Made by a program: the position numbers and the translations under genes. Shown here one piece after another: positions 10,267 to 20,873 of a stretch of DNA of 64,000 bases. Source of the DNA: Talaromyces rugulosus (taxonomy: Eukaryota; Ascomycota; Eurotiomycetes; Eurotiales; Trichocomaceae); the NCBI RefSeq assembly GCF_013368755.1, contig NC_049561.1, positions 1,736,001 to 1,800,000 on the forward strand, read 5' to 3'. The notes under the pieces are model-generated. The model was not told the DNA's origin. It was given only the letters and a program-made list of their open reading frames with translations, and did not search any database. Position 1 is the first letter of the stretch, and every line of letters begins with the position of its first letter.

Positions 10267-12109
10267 TGGATGCGGCGAGTGATGGCTTGATTCTATCGAG
10301 GAATCGACAAAACCAAGCGCTGTCGAGGACGAACACAGGCCGCAAAATGCTGGGGGGTCAACGGCGGACCAGCAGCAGGGTTGGTCGTCAAGCAGGAAAG
10401 TCGGCGGCAAGAAGAACAAGAAGAATGCGCTGCGATCTGTTAATGCGTGGGTCGGTGCTGCGGCCCGCGGCCAATGGGAATGCCGCAGGAGAAGACTCGG
10501 ACAACAAACGAAGACAGGGTGTTTTTTTCGTTCTTTTGCTTACATGTTGTGCAGGGTGAGGAGGGCAATGGTGGTGGCACAGTGGAATAGATGGCAATAA
10601 ACAACGGCAGGCAGATGGATGGATGCTGGAGTGGACTCTGGCTGGTGGGACTAAAAAAAGACAACGGGACGAGACACGCGAGATGATGCAACGACGTACC
10701 TTGCAATCCAAGATGGCGCGATCCAAGGCCAATGTAAAATCAAATGAATTAGATGGCCGCGGGTTATTGAGCGTGACAGGATGTCGCAGAAGAGAAGCTC
10801 AATAATAAAAAGGTGGCGGGTCGTGCAGTGGCTGATGCTGTTTGGTAAGGAGGAAAACTTGTGCGGGTGAGATTTATCAAGGCGCTGCCCCAAACTTGTC
10901 GGCAACGTGTCGACGAGAGTGTGCAAAGGGTGGAGAAATAAAGTCACAGAGAGAAACAGGTGGATGAGAGATGGCAGGATGGACACAGAGCATGCCAGAG
11001 ATGCGTTGGGGGCAGAGGCGTATGTATGTATAGTAGTAGTCAAGGCCCATCAACAGGGCAAAAAGAGTACAGTACGTAGTCGGTCAGGACAGGCTAGCGG
11101 CAAGTCCGATGGCCCACAGCCCACAGTGCGTGCAGTCAGGTGCGCAACGGTCAGGCAGGGGCGGCCATCCACGAGGAACAAAGAGAGCAGAGAGAGGAGA
11201 GAGAGCGCAGAATCAGTCGGACATACGAGGGAAGAAATATAGAAGGAGAAAGAGACAAAGCTTGTCCCGGGTCGATCGAGAGAGCCGGAGCAGGCGGGTC
11301 TGATGTCGCCGCTAGCCCGCTTCGGGCCCTGCAGGTATAGTCCGGCCAATGGCCGCGCGCCGTGCGGGCCGGCGTCTCCACCGGGCTTGGCAGACGAAGT
11401 ATACTAGTATGTTGCCATGTATTATTTATTGGTTGTATATTATTATTGTTCTTTGTCGCTGCTCTGCCCTGCTGACTGCATGTGGCCGTCTTCAGCTGTC
11501 TGGCAGGACTCGAGGTCAGACTGACTGGGTACTCCGGCCACGCTGATTGGCTGTTGGGGAATACTCCGGCAGCTGAGATCTGTTTGGCTTACTTATTAAG
11601 TTATTCTCATTACCCAGACTTGTCGCTATTGTATTTTCAAACTAGATGCTATGCATAGGACACGATCAGCGTATGCTCGTGATTTTTCCTAGATTGCAGC
11701 TGAAGTGCTGGTGCAATGGGTGTGAAGAATTGCATACATGTAGTATGATGTGGCCATGTATGCTCTTAGCATTTTATTATGTAAATTAATAAAAAGAAAA
11801 AGAACAATATTAATGATAAAATATATAATGCATATTTATATCTATGCAAACATAAATATTGGTAATATATACTATACAACCATGTACGTGTTGTATATAT
11901 AGATTAGGCGCGCGGGAGCTTACCCGGTTGGACTTGGCGCAGGCATACCGTCATCCTTGATCCCGTGATCCCTCCACACATGCTGCATGCAACATCCAGC
12001 GTGTACTGTCTACAGTCCACAGTCTACTTGCCACCGCGTCAACATTTTGAACACACCCACCATTCTTCTCGCACCAACAACTGGTGTTCCTCCCCCTCTT
12101 GCATCCACG
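10267..12109. other. Long divergent intergenic region
   Basis: Separates the large minus-strand gene from MTC1. It has GA/CT-rich stretches (about 10900-11260) and an A/T-rich part (11760-11910). Several open frames occur by chance in the GC-rich half, none with recognisable sequence. The length suggests long 5' untranslated regions. Confidence 0.5.
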
Positions 12110-13700
12110 ATGCCCCCCAAAAGCGCAAAACCGACCAACGACGAGCTCCTGGCTCAGTTCGACGACCTCGGAATCGACACCGCCACCAAGAAGGAGGAGG
12201 AGGCGGCTCCCAACGACGATGTCGCCCCCCCAAAACCCGCCGAAAAGGATCCTCTCGCTGAGCTGGAAACGCTCGCGTCCCAGAGACCGGCTACGCCGCG
12301 ACTGTCGACAGAGGCGCGTCGTTCCAAGCCCTCGTCGGGACGCACCAGCGAGGACAACAGGCCAGCTGTGAGTGGTCGCAAGTCGGAGGATGTGATCCCT
12401 CACCAGGCGACTGTACAAGAAGAGAAGCAGCCGCAGCCGCCGTCAGAGAATAAAGAGGCGACCGTGCAGGATTCTGCTGAGAGTGCTGGTGGTGGAGGAT
12501 GGTGGGGAGGCATCTTGTCCACAGCGTCGGCTGCCATGAAGCACGCCGAGGCCGCTGTCAAGGAAATCCAGAAGAACGAGGAAGCTCAAAAATGGGCCGA
12601 GCAGGTCAAGGGCAATGTTGGAGCTTTGAGAGACTTTGGTATGCATATTCTCCTTTTTTTCTGGGAAAAAAAAAAAGTCACTGACGAATATTCTAGGAGG
12701 CGAGCTGAGAACGCTTGCCATGCCGACCTTCACCTCGCTTATCCATACCCTTGCGCCCCCGATTTCTTCACATGAACGCCTGCAAATACACATTACACAC
12801 GATTTATCCGGGTACCCCAGCCTGGATCCTCTAATCTACGCAATCTTTGCTCGCGTCATGTCGCAAGTCGAGGGCGGTGACCTGCTGGTCATCCAGCGTG
12901 GCCAAGAGTCATCGCCACGCCGCGGATCAGAATTTGGCTTTCAAGTCTCAAGCGCCGGCTGGCACGACGGCCCTTGGTGGCGAACCGTTACTCCAGGAAA
13001 CCCTCGCAGCGTCTCGGCCGTCAAGGGCACGACCGAAGGCACCAAGCTCGCCCGAGCCAGCGCCGAATCCTACGCGACCGAGTACTTTTCCTCGCGGGGC
13101 GGCGTCGAAGAAGCCGCTAAACAAGCGACTGCAGTGCTGAACGAGTCCAACCCTGTCCGCAGCAGCGACATTTTCCTGGCCATCCAGGCGATCAGCCAGA
13201 CAACCGCCAAAGATCTGTTCCAAGCCGGACCGGCTGCAGAAAAGGCAACAGCTCCCGGAGGAGTGGTCGAAGTCGCTGATGCTGCCGAGGAAGAAATCCT
13301 CTTTGCCATTTACCTGCACGACCCTGTCCACGGCATCGCCTTTAACGCAGTATCACAAGCCATTCCACAGAAATGGGTCGACTGGCTCGACGCACCGGCT
13401 CCACCAGTCGAAGAAAACAACAACAACAACGACAGCAACATTAATAATAACCCCCAAGTCCCACGTGTCACTACCCCCGAAGCAATCGCCGAGATTGTCG
13501 AGAACGGCGGCGTCGACCCGCGCGAGTGGGCAGCAGAGTGGGTGGAAGAATCATTGAGCCTGTCCGTCGGCGTGGTGGCGCAACGATATGTCGCGCGCCG
13601 CATGGGCGTGGGCGAGGGAGGCGTCGCCAAGGGGAAACTCAGGGCAGAGCAGGCTACTACAGTTGAGAGCGGCGCTGGCGAAGCTGCAAGAGCTATTTAA
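12110..13700 (+). CDS. MTC1: Maintenance of telomere capping protein 1 (MTC1) homologue
   Basis: A 510-residue protein from exons 12110-12638 and 12697-13700. The start was chosen at MPPKSAKPTNDELLAQFDDLG because it opens the acidic N terminus typical of fungal MTC1 proteins; the frame extends upstream but with unrelated composition. After a Ser/Thr-rich stretch the conserved GGGWWGGILSTASAAMKHAE segment appears, then an AEAAVKEIQ helix, the LRTLAMPTFTSLIHTLAPPI block and a folded C-terminal half. In budding yeast Mtc1 is a cytosolic, clathrin/COPI-vesicle-associated protein whose loss worsens cdc13-1 telomere-capping defects; biochemical activity is unknown. A run of asparagines (about 13417-13449) interrupts the C-terminal half. 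Confidence 0.88.
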
Positions 13701-13994
13701 TTTTGTTTTTCTCTTTCTGTTATACATCGATACCAGCCATGCTTTATTAAATATTTAACGTCTGTTACATAGTACAATTGAACCTGCTTGTTTGGACTAT
13801 TTGATCAATTCGACAGTCTCATTACATCATTGCAATCTTATTCTAAGTCTGTTATGTATACTTGGGTACTCGACTCTATGTAATAACGCGGGGTATAAGT
13901 CGGCAGTAAGTAGGTATGATATGATACAAAATGGGAAATCCCATTCAAATGACATCATCAGTCATTTCTCTTTTTTTTTTTTTTACCTTTCTCG

Positions 13995-15164
13995 TTAGTT
14001 ATCGAGCGTCAATTCTCCGGCGAATCCAGGAGGATGCCAGAAATTGGCGAGGAGGGGGGTGACACTGTTTGTAGTTAGAATAGTTGCTATAAAGAGCGAG
14101 AAAGAGAAAAAAAAGAAAAAAAAAATACCTGGTAAATCCATCCAACACAGTGCGTGCATCCGTCCCCTCTGGCCCTTCACGCAGACTCTGCTTGATATCA
14201 GACAACTCGGCAGACCACTGAAAGTGTCTCTCACGCGGGGGAGATGACAACAGTGATTTCTCCTCTGTCGTCTCGTGAGACGACACAGCAGAACCATTGC
14301 TTTTGCTCTTGCTCTCAGCATACAAACTCCCCTTTGTCCACACAATCGGCAGCGCCGTGGTATACCGAACAGGCCTCGTCTCAACATCTGCGCGCATCGG
14401 CACATTTACATTATACAGTTCTACTTTCCCATCCCAATTCCGATACAGATACTCAATCAGCCTTGTCGACAGCTTTGCCGCAGCGCGAATGACTTCTTTT
14501 GGCTGTTCGTCTTTGCTGCCAAATGACAACGCAATACCGCGTTTTGCGCATGTCACGGCTTCCAGGGCGCCGCCCACGGTGCCTGACGACAGATTGAAGA
14601 TGGTCGAGGCATTACGGCCGTGATTGGGACCGGACACGACAAGATCGATTTCGCCGCGGTCGCGGAAGAGTTCGTATATGCCGAGTTGGGCGCAGCTGGC
14701 GGGCGTGCCGTTGGTGACGACGACCCAGTCATTATTATCGTGCGTTGATGTTGTCGTTGTCGTAGATGTAGTGGTAGATAACTGAGCAGCGCGCAAGTGC
14801 TCATCAGACGCAGCCGGCGTGAGCGGCAGTCCTTGTTGATGCTGATGATTATTCTGATGTGTTGTCGTGGTCGTAGAAGGAAAACTGCCGTCGTCGCGGA
14901 ACTGGTCCGGATGCACATACGTCGCCGTCAGCGAAGCCCCGATGATGTGCGCTTTGCCAATCCACGAGCGCGACATGGCTGGCACGGCGACTGAGACCTG
15001 GTGGCCTGCTTCTTGCAGCGCGTCGACCAGCGGGCGCACGTATGGTGACAGTGTGCGAGATGGAGGGCCATCGTCGTTGACGACCTTTTTTTTGTTTCCT
15101 TTGAATTAGTTCTCTCTATCCATAGAGCGGTGAAAAGGAAATAAAATCTTACAAGAATATGCAT
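13995..15164 (-). CDS. SurE-type 5'/3'-nucleotidase (acid phosphatase) domain protein
   Basis: A 345-residue protein from exons 15164-15153 (12 bases), 15084-14129 and 14064-13995. It starts MHILVVNDDGPPS, the canonical SurE opening in which the paired Asp (residues 8-9) bind the catalytic metal. It also has VVTNGTPASCAQLGIY and VVSGPNHGRNAS, the other active-site motifs, and later ALSFGSKDE and YNVNVPM. A low-complexity Ser/Thr/Asn/His insertion sits around residues 85-125. SurE proteins are metal-dependent phosphatases acting on nucleoside monophosphates and polyphosphate. Yeast Pby1 fuses SurE to a tubulin-tyrosine-ligase-like domain; here the frame stops after the SurE part. The last exon supplies only the C-terminal 23 residues. 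Confidence 0.85.
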
Positions 15165-15864
15165 GATTGGCAGGTAATCAGGCAGCAGCTGTCATTTCTG
15201 GGAGGAAAAAAAATATAAAATTAAAAAAAAGAAAAAAAAGACAAATCACAGACAGTTAAGTTGTAAATGCCTCTCACCGAGAACGTCAATGCAGAATGCA
15301 AAATAAATGCCAGCGCGCGGGGCTCCGAATAATGGGCCTCGGCTGCTGCTCCGAAATGCAGAGTCTCGGTGAGGCCCATTTAATGTTATTATCAATTGAT
15401 ACTACATCTAACACAGGTGTCAAGCTGGTACGTGTATTACCGGTGAGCGAAAGAAATTAACATGTAATATCAATTGTTTATGTCATCATTTAAGGTTTGG
15501 TTTAGTGTGCTTTTATGATCTATGTAAAGACACGCTTCATATGCCGCTTTTCAATAACACTTCCTTGTTCAATATTGTACAATATCAATTGATACAAATG
15601 CGCCAATCGAATTTGTACGCATGGAAGGTGGGATTAAACACTACTCCCAATGTATTTCCTTCACTTGTCTTTGTCTTTCTTGCATGATGACATTCTGCGA
15701 TTATCAGAAAAGTTCCATACTACTCGAACCATTTGAAGCTAAATGAAAATTCAATTTAGTCAGGAAGTGAAAACTCTCGGTTTAATTTTATAGATTCCGT
15801 TTCATATCAATTCTCAACAGCCCAGTGACTGAAAAAACAAAAACCCGCAATCAATATTCTGATC
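15165..15864. other. A/T-rich intergenic region
   Basis: Promoter side of the SurE gene, then about 400 bases of A/T-rich sequence with no recognisable gene. Confidence 0.5.
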
Positions 15865-16191
15865 ATGCCAACCCTGCTGGAATGTCTGCAAAGAAAAAAC
15901 CCAGAATTAACCTCGAAAGTGTCAGGGGCGGGTTTGACCACACTCCAAACATGGAGTGCAGTTACGGGTATTGTTCCATGGGCCGAATTTAATTATAACA
16001 CGATCGTATCGGCACCGAGCACATCTGCGTCATTGGAAAACGAGTATCATCCTTTAAATAGTTACATCGGGTTGGATAACGGATTCCGCCACCTGACAAC
16101 GGGGTTGATCTCGGAAACACCGCCAGAAAATGCGACGGTCGTTGAGGATTGGGACGGTCCTAGTCCACCAAGCGGCGTTCTAACAAGCTAA
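15865..16191 (+). CDS. Hypothetical 108-residue protein
   Basis: A single open frame beginning MPTLLECLQRKNPELTSKVS and ending SPPSGVLTS. I do not recognise it. It has no signal peptide, membrane helix or known motif; composition is ordinary (not low complexity), which is the main reason to list it. It is convergent with the interrupted Fta2-like gene 83 bases away. It may equally be a chance frame or a relic in an accessory segment. Confidence 0.35.
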   Translation: MPTLLECLQRKNPELTSKVSGAGLTTLQTWSAVTGIVPWAEFNYNTIVSAPSTSASLENEYHPLNSYIGLDNGFRHLTTGLISETPPENATVVEDWDGPSPPSGVLTS

Positions 16192-16274
16192 TGAATATCA
16201 CTGGCATGTCCAAGAGTCGAGAATAAATTTAACGAACCAGATAATTGATTATCCAGTGACAATCTATAGCAGTA

Positions 16275-17042
16275 TTACCATGAACTTAACCAGCCTTTGC
16301 TTTTCAAGCATTTGCATCCATATTCGTAAAACTGATGGAATTCGAATGCGGAAGCGAAGCGGGTGGGAAAAGTTTTCGTATTGCCGAGATCAACCAAAAA
16401 GGACTCCTTGTAGTTCGCCGGCTTGATATCTTCGGGTAAAAGCCAAGCTTGTCTCGCAACTTGTAAGTTGTCGATTATAGTGCCGAGGTCGCTTTCACGG
16501 GGTCCATTTGGGATATAATCCTTGACGATAGCCCACTTGGTATTATACCTCGGCGGTATCATTGTGGATTTATCGACTGCGAGAAATCGTGCCAGATCGG
16601 CGCCAGTGAGGGTCATCCATCCGTGACAGCGAACAGCAAATGTCCCATTCTGTTACAAATCGCAGAGCCGAGCGAACGCCCGGCATTCGTTTACGAACGG
16701 ATTGAGCAGCTTTTGGCTCTGTTCATTGAACACTCGACTAGACCCGGCGTCTCTCCACTCTTTGAACTAGACACCACGACTCTTTTAGTGACTTTCCCTG
16801 AGTAGGAGCCAGCGGGATATACAAACCAGCTTTAGACACAGATCTTTTCCACGACATTTAAAGCGAAACACGGTACCCTGCTGCCCGCTCGCAACGTATT
16901 TGGGTTCTTCTATCTCTGCATAATGGGCAAATCGTTTCAATTTAGGATGTCTGTCAAAGCGCAATGGTTGTGTCACGGAATCAAAAGGTTCACTGGACAG
17001 GCAGACATCATGCAAATCGTCGAAATCGGTTGTTTCCTTCAT
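16275..17042 (-). pseudogene. Fta2-domain (Sim4 complex subunit-like) gene with in-frame stop
   Basis: The reading matches the large fungal family named after the Sim4-complex protein Fta2, whose fold resembles a protein kinase. Exon 1 (17042-16827) contains KYVASGQQGTVFRFKCRGKD and LCLKL, the Gly-loop and beta-3 Lys pattern. A 60-base intron leads to an exon from 16766 reading FKEWRDAG...NPFVNECRAFARLCDL, then a TAA at 16653-16655. The same frame continues after the stop with FAVRCHGWMTLTGADLARFL, then KWAIVKDYIPNG, KPANYKESFLVDLG (catalytic-loop-like) to WLSSW. The stop splits otherwise good homology, so decay is the simplest reading. A 45-base GT...AG segment spanning the stop could be spliced in frame, but would remove the conserved NECRAFARL block. 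A GTG at 17108 extends the frame upstream; an earlier exon cannot be excluded. Confidence 0.7.
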
Positions 17043-17357
17043 TTGGTTGGTGAAAAGGGAGTGGTGTTGTAAGGCATGTATCGGGCCGATATTAATCCGC
17101 CAAGACACCTACTAAACGGTTGCATTCTTTACACGACGACCTACAATATGCTATGGAGGATCGCCGTCGGTGCAAGGAAAATGTAATATTTTACAGTGGC
17201 TCAATTCTCTCTTCCTACAGTTCTTCCAAAGACTAACGTTTAGAGTGCCAATGACGAACCTATAATACTATAGGATCAACAAGGCTTGTATTATGAACAA
17301 TTCAACTCCTATATGATCTAATAAGGCAAATTAGGACTAGAAAAAGGAACAAGAAAC

Positions 17358-18788
17358 TCAACCAAGCCAATCATAGTAAGCCGGCTTCCTCGTTTCCCAG
17401 CACTCAAAAGGCTTCACCCACCAAATGCCCGTGTGGAAAAGAAAGATGACAAAATAATTATACGACGCAAGATACCCAGGCCACAGCGGCTCGAGATCAC
17501 CTAGACTGTCCTCAAACCATAATGGCCCAGGATCAAACCACAAATAAGAGGTCAAAGGCCTCCACATCAAGTGCAGAAGCCGCTGAGCAAATAGCGCGGG
17601 ACCAGGATACATGACTAAAAAGCAGAAAACTGCTGCAGCAACCCATAGCGATATGGATTCTAGATTGGACACCGCAGTCTCAACAAAATTGAGATGTGTT
17701 GTCGAGGCATTTCCCGCCTTGCTTCCTGGGCTGAGTGAACATAAGAAAACTGTCCAAAAGAAGTCGCACCCGCCGATTATGAGGCCGAAAGTAATAGCCG
17801 TTTTGAATGTAGCCGGAGGAATAATTTCCAGAGACGTTTTCGAAAATTCGTCAGACATGACATCGGGAGTTTCAAAATGCTTTCTCCACTGCCTGCTGAG
17901 GGTGGTCGCGCGCGTGCGTTCCAGTTCAGTCAGTGGCCGCTCAGCAATGGTTATCATAAGAATCTCGATGCTTAGCCATGCAATAAAATAGACCCAGCCG
18001 GCAACTTGAGTGAGTATTGCTCCAGGTCCTCCAACAATAACCAGCTTGGTCGCCTGTAGGACCATTGGAATCCATATGAAGATACGGAAAGAGGGTCCTC
18101 TCTCGAAATCGCTGACGATATTGAGATGTTCTTGGAATATCCTGTCGCATGTCTCATGGTATCGTAGTTCGTCTCGCGGTGCAAAGGCTCGCGGTCGATA
18201 TGGACTGGAGGCGGTCGTAGTAGCTACGCTATGTTCTGGATAAACATCTTCATTCTGACGTCGATCAGACTGCCGAGTCTGATCTAGATTTGTATTTCCG
18301 TCAAGAGCAGATGTATCGGCCGGAGGAATGAGTTGAGCCTCCTCGTCCTCATCCTCTCTTGTCTTGTGCAAAAACTCTTTGATCTCAGAGGGATGCCACG
18401 AGTTGCCTACCCGTACTGCCATCAGAGTATAACAAATGACTCGAAAAGGCACCTTCTTCCATAGACTCAAGGCGATCCTCTTCCATACGATACAAAGTTC
18501 CAGGAAGGCAAAAACCGGGGTCAGCCGCCACATGCGGCCAGAGCGATTCCAGAAAAGACACCCGCGCGGATGAGCTATGTATCCAAATATCAGAGCCGTA
18601 AGTGTGAAAAACGCACTTCCAGCAGACCAGTTGGCATCTATACACGGTTGTGGCGGCGTCGTCGTTTCTTGCTCTTTATTGTCTTCATTTGCAATGCGGG
18701 GTGTGCTGGCCCAGTCGAGGAACGTGATCCATAGAAAGAGAAGCAGGAACATTGAGGCAATTAAAGGCCTCTCATATAGGTTGCGCAT
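17358..18788 (-). CDS. Uncharacterised fungal multi-spanning membrane protein
   Basis: An intronless 476-residue protein. Hydrophobic segments are at about residues 8-25, 54-73, 90-105, 238-285 (two helices), 335-360, 380-405 and 450-465, so roughly seven to eight membrane passes. A long charged loop with Glu/Asp-rich sequence (about 140-190) separates the first three from the rest. Trp and aromatic residues are frequent in the last third (FHTGIWWVKPFECWE). I do not recognise a functional domain. Similar orphan membrane proteins are common in Aspergillus and Penicillium accessory DNA; role unknown. Confidence 0.7.
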   Translation of the reverse strand: MRNLYERPLIASMFLLLFLWITFLDWASTPRIANEDNKEQETTTPPQPCIDANWSAGSAFFTLTALIFGYIAHPRGCLFWNRSGRMWRLTPVFAFLELCIVWKRIALSLWKKVPFRVICYTLMAVRVGNSWHPSEIKEFLHKTREDEDEEAQLIPPADTSALDGNTNLDQTRQSDRRQNEDVYPEHSVATTTASSPYRPRAFAPRDELRYHETCDRIFQEHLNIVSDFERGPSFRIFIWIPMVLQATKLVIVGGPGAILTQVAGWVYFIAWLSIEILMITIAERPLTELERTRATTLSRQWRKHFETPDVMSDEFSKTSLEIIPPATFKTAITFGLIIGGCDFFWTVFLCSLSPGSKAGNASTTHLNFVETAVSNLESISLWVAAAVFCFLVMYPGPALFAQRLLHLMWRPLTSYLWFDPGPLWFEDSLGDLEPLWPGYLASYNYFVIFLFHTGIWWVKPFECWETRKPAYYDWLG

Positions 18789-19118
18789 ATTACCAACTAT
18801 CTAACAGGGACAATGATAGAAAAGAAAAATTAGAAGAAATAACTTGTTAGAGAACACTGTACTGATGCAAGATCAGAGTTGTAGCTAGGCAGCTGGTGAG
18901 CATATCGGGAAGGGCGTCGCAATAAAAGTAGCGGAATCAGAGTACAAAACCGCTAGGACTGATATAGTAATTTTCTAGCAAATAAATGAGCGACCTAACT
19001 GACTGGAAAGAATAGTTATGTATGGCATTGTTAAACTGACAATTGAAAACGTTTCTATAGCGTCAAGCTTATTTATGATCTCACTATATTGAAAACTCTC
19101 TAATATATATCCATCCAT
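18789..19118. other. A/T-rich intergenic gap
   Basis: No coding signal seen between the membrane protein and the ankyrin gene, both on the minus strand. Confidence 0.5.
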
Positions 19119-19946
19119 TCAAAGCGACCTTTCATTCTCCTCAATAGGTGTTGCACCCGCTTTCAGAAGAACGTCCACAACCAATGGATGGTTTCGTTTC
19201 ACAGCTGAGGTCAATGCATTGGCATGTATACCCCCGGGGGCATTTACATCAGCACCAGCCTGAAGCAAGATCCTCACTAGATTCACGTATCCATATCTAG
19301 CCGCAGCCTGAAGCGCATTCCCAGGATACCCGCCTTGAAAATTTACATCTGCGCCAGCATCCAAGAGGGCCTGGACAGCATCTTCACTCCCATAGTGTGC
19401 TGCTGCTTCGAGTGGAGACCCATACTCAGAGCCGGCTGCGTTAGGACTAACCCCTCGAGCTAAAAGAAGTTGAATCATTTCCAGATCGCCGTGTTCGGAT
19501 GCCGTACATAGTGCGCGATTCGCCGATGTTAGACTGAAACCCTCCTGCGCAGAAGCATGATCTAAAAGAATTCCCATAGTCCTTGGGCTACCGGCATGGT
19601 TCAAAGCATTTCCATGCACACCATTTCTCCCTGTAACATCTGCTCCGTATTGGAATAGGAGTCGAATAATGCCGTCATCTTCAACAGTGCCTCGACCCAC
19701 AGCAACCTGAAGGGGGGTTATACATTGTCCATCCTGCACATCGACGTCTACCCCGTTTCTCAAGAACTCCTCGACTCTAGCGATGTCCCTATTTCGAACC
19801 GCTTCATGGAGGGGGGTGGTTCGCAAATCAGTGTTTGGGAGGTGTACACCGAACCCATAGTCATAATGATCATCATAGTCATCATAGTCCTCGAAGTCCT
19901 CGGACATCCTGTAAGACCCGTGGTATGAGAGATAATACCTATTCAA
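19119..19946 (-). CDS. Ankyrin-repeat protein
   Basis: A 275-residue intronless protein. After an Asp/Tyr-rich N terminus (FEDYDDYDDHYDYG) there are about seven ankyrin repeats. Clear units include TTPLHEAVRNRDIARVEEFL, ITPLQVAVGRGTVEDDGIIR, NRALCTASEHGDLEMIQLLL, GSPLEAAAHYGSEDAVQALL and GNALQAAARYGYVNLVRILL. The units end in the usual ALLDAGADVNxxGG turns. No effector domain (NACHT, patatin, kinase) is attached in frame. Ankyrin stacks mediate protein binding; the partner is unknown. It could be a stand-alone protein or a piece left from a larger ankyrin protein of the kind common in filamentous fungi. Confidence 0.82.
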   Translation of the reverse strand: MNRYYLSYHGSYRMSEDFEDYDDYDDHYDYGFGVHLPNTDLRTTPLHEAVRNRDIARVEEFLRNGVDVDVQDGQCITPLQVAVGRGTVEDDGIIRLLFQYGADVTGRNGVHGNALNHAGSPRTMGILLDHASAQEGFSLTSANRALCTASEHGDLEMIQLLLARGVSPNAAGSEYGSPLEAAAHYGSEDAVQALLDAGADVNFQGGYPGNALQAAARYGYVNLVRILLQAGADVNAPGGIHANALTSAVKRNHPLVVDVLLKAGATPIEENERSL

Positions 19947-20873
19947 GCGTCACGATAATCTCCACCGTAGCTAGGTATTCAGTAAAACAGCATAGCTTAC
20001 TTGGAGAGGAGATCATATGAGAGTAAATAGTCTCAGTCTTGAAAGACTTTTTAGGGTTCCAAAGACAACAACTGGGCTCTGGTTTACCCCACTTTGGGTA
20101 CCACCAGGACTTTTGTCATCTGATTCTCCGGTCCAGTTCCAAATTCTCCAATAACACCAATCCCCAAGGCTGCAGGGTGTTGCAATAAGAAAGTGGGGGC
20201 GGCGCATTTATTAATATCCCGTCAAGAATGAAAACTACGTAGATTCAAAGGGAGATGATTGGATAAACAATATAATATAGAATGAGAGCATTGTTGAAAT
20301 GCTGCTTTGTTCAGTTTAAAATAGGCTCTGTTAAACTGTAACCTACTCTTCTGGAAAGCATATTTGCTAGTATCACTACAAGACAAATATTGAATGGATA
20401 ATTTATGCTCCCAAAATCTCATACCCTGTTGCTGCAGTTTCCGAATATTTTGCACATAAAAGTCCGCGCGAACAATTCCGCTTAAAGTTGAAATTACTCC
20501 CGGGAGACACTGCACAAGAAAGTTGAATCATCAACGAGCTTCTAAGGTGGATGTCCTGACCTGTCCCTCAGTGATTCACACCGTTTGATAAAGAACAGGA
20601 GTTTCAGGCGTCGTTCATAAATGGACCGTAGCATTTCAACCTTTCGACCCCCCTCCGCATTATGGCCCGTGATGAGAATAATCATAAAACAGGATTCAAT
20701 AGTACTTGGTGGGACATTGCATAGTAATTGCCCAGATATAACCTCTTCGCCTGTCTTCCCCAATGCGAGGAGTTTTTCATTTATTAAAGTCTTTCTATCA
20801 TTGACGCTTCCATTAAATCAAACGATCTGAATGATCTTGTTCCGCCATCTTGACCGGTAACCATCAAACACAT
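19947..20873. other. Intergenic with short unsupported frames
   Basis: Two short minus-strand frames (20222-20515 and 20542-20763) have ordinary composition but no recognisable homology; they may be relics. Confidence 0.4.

Noticed and set aside
10388..11381. Several 75-130-residue frames on both strands
   Set aside because: Low-complexity GA/CT-rich sequence; no homology and no consistent splice structure.
20222..20763. Two minus-strand frames of 97 and 73 residues
   Set aside because: Ordinary composition but no motif, no joined exon model and no start context that persuades; possibly relics.
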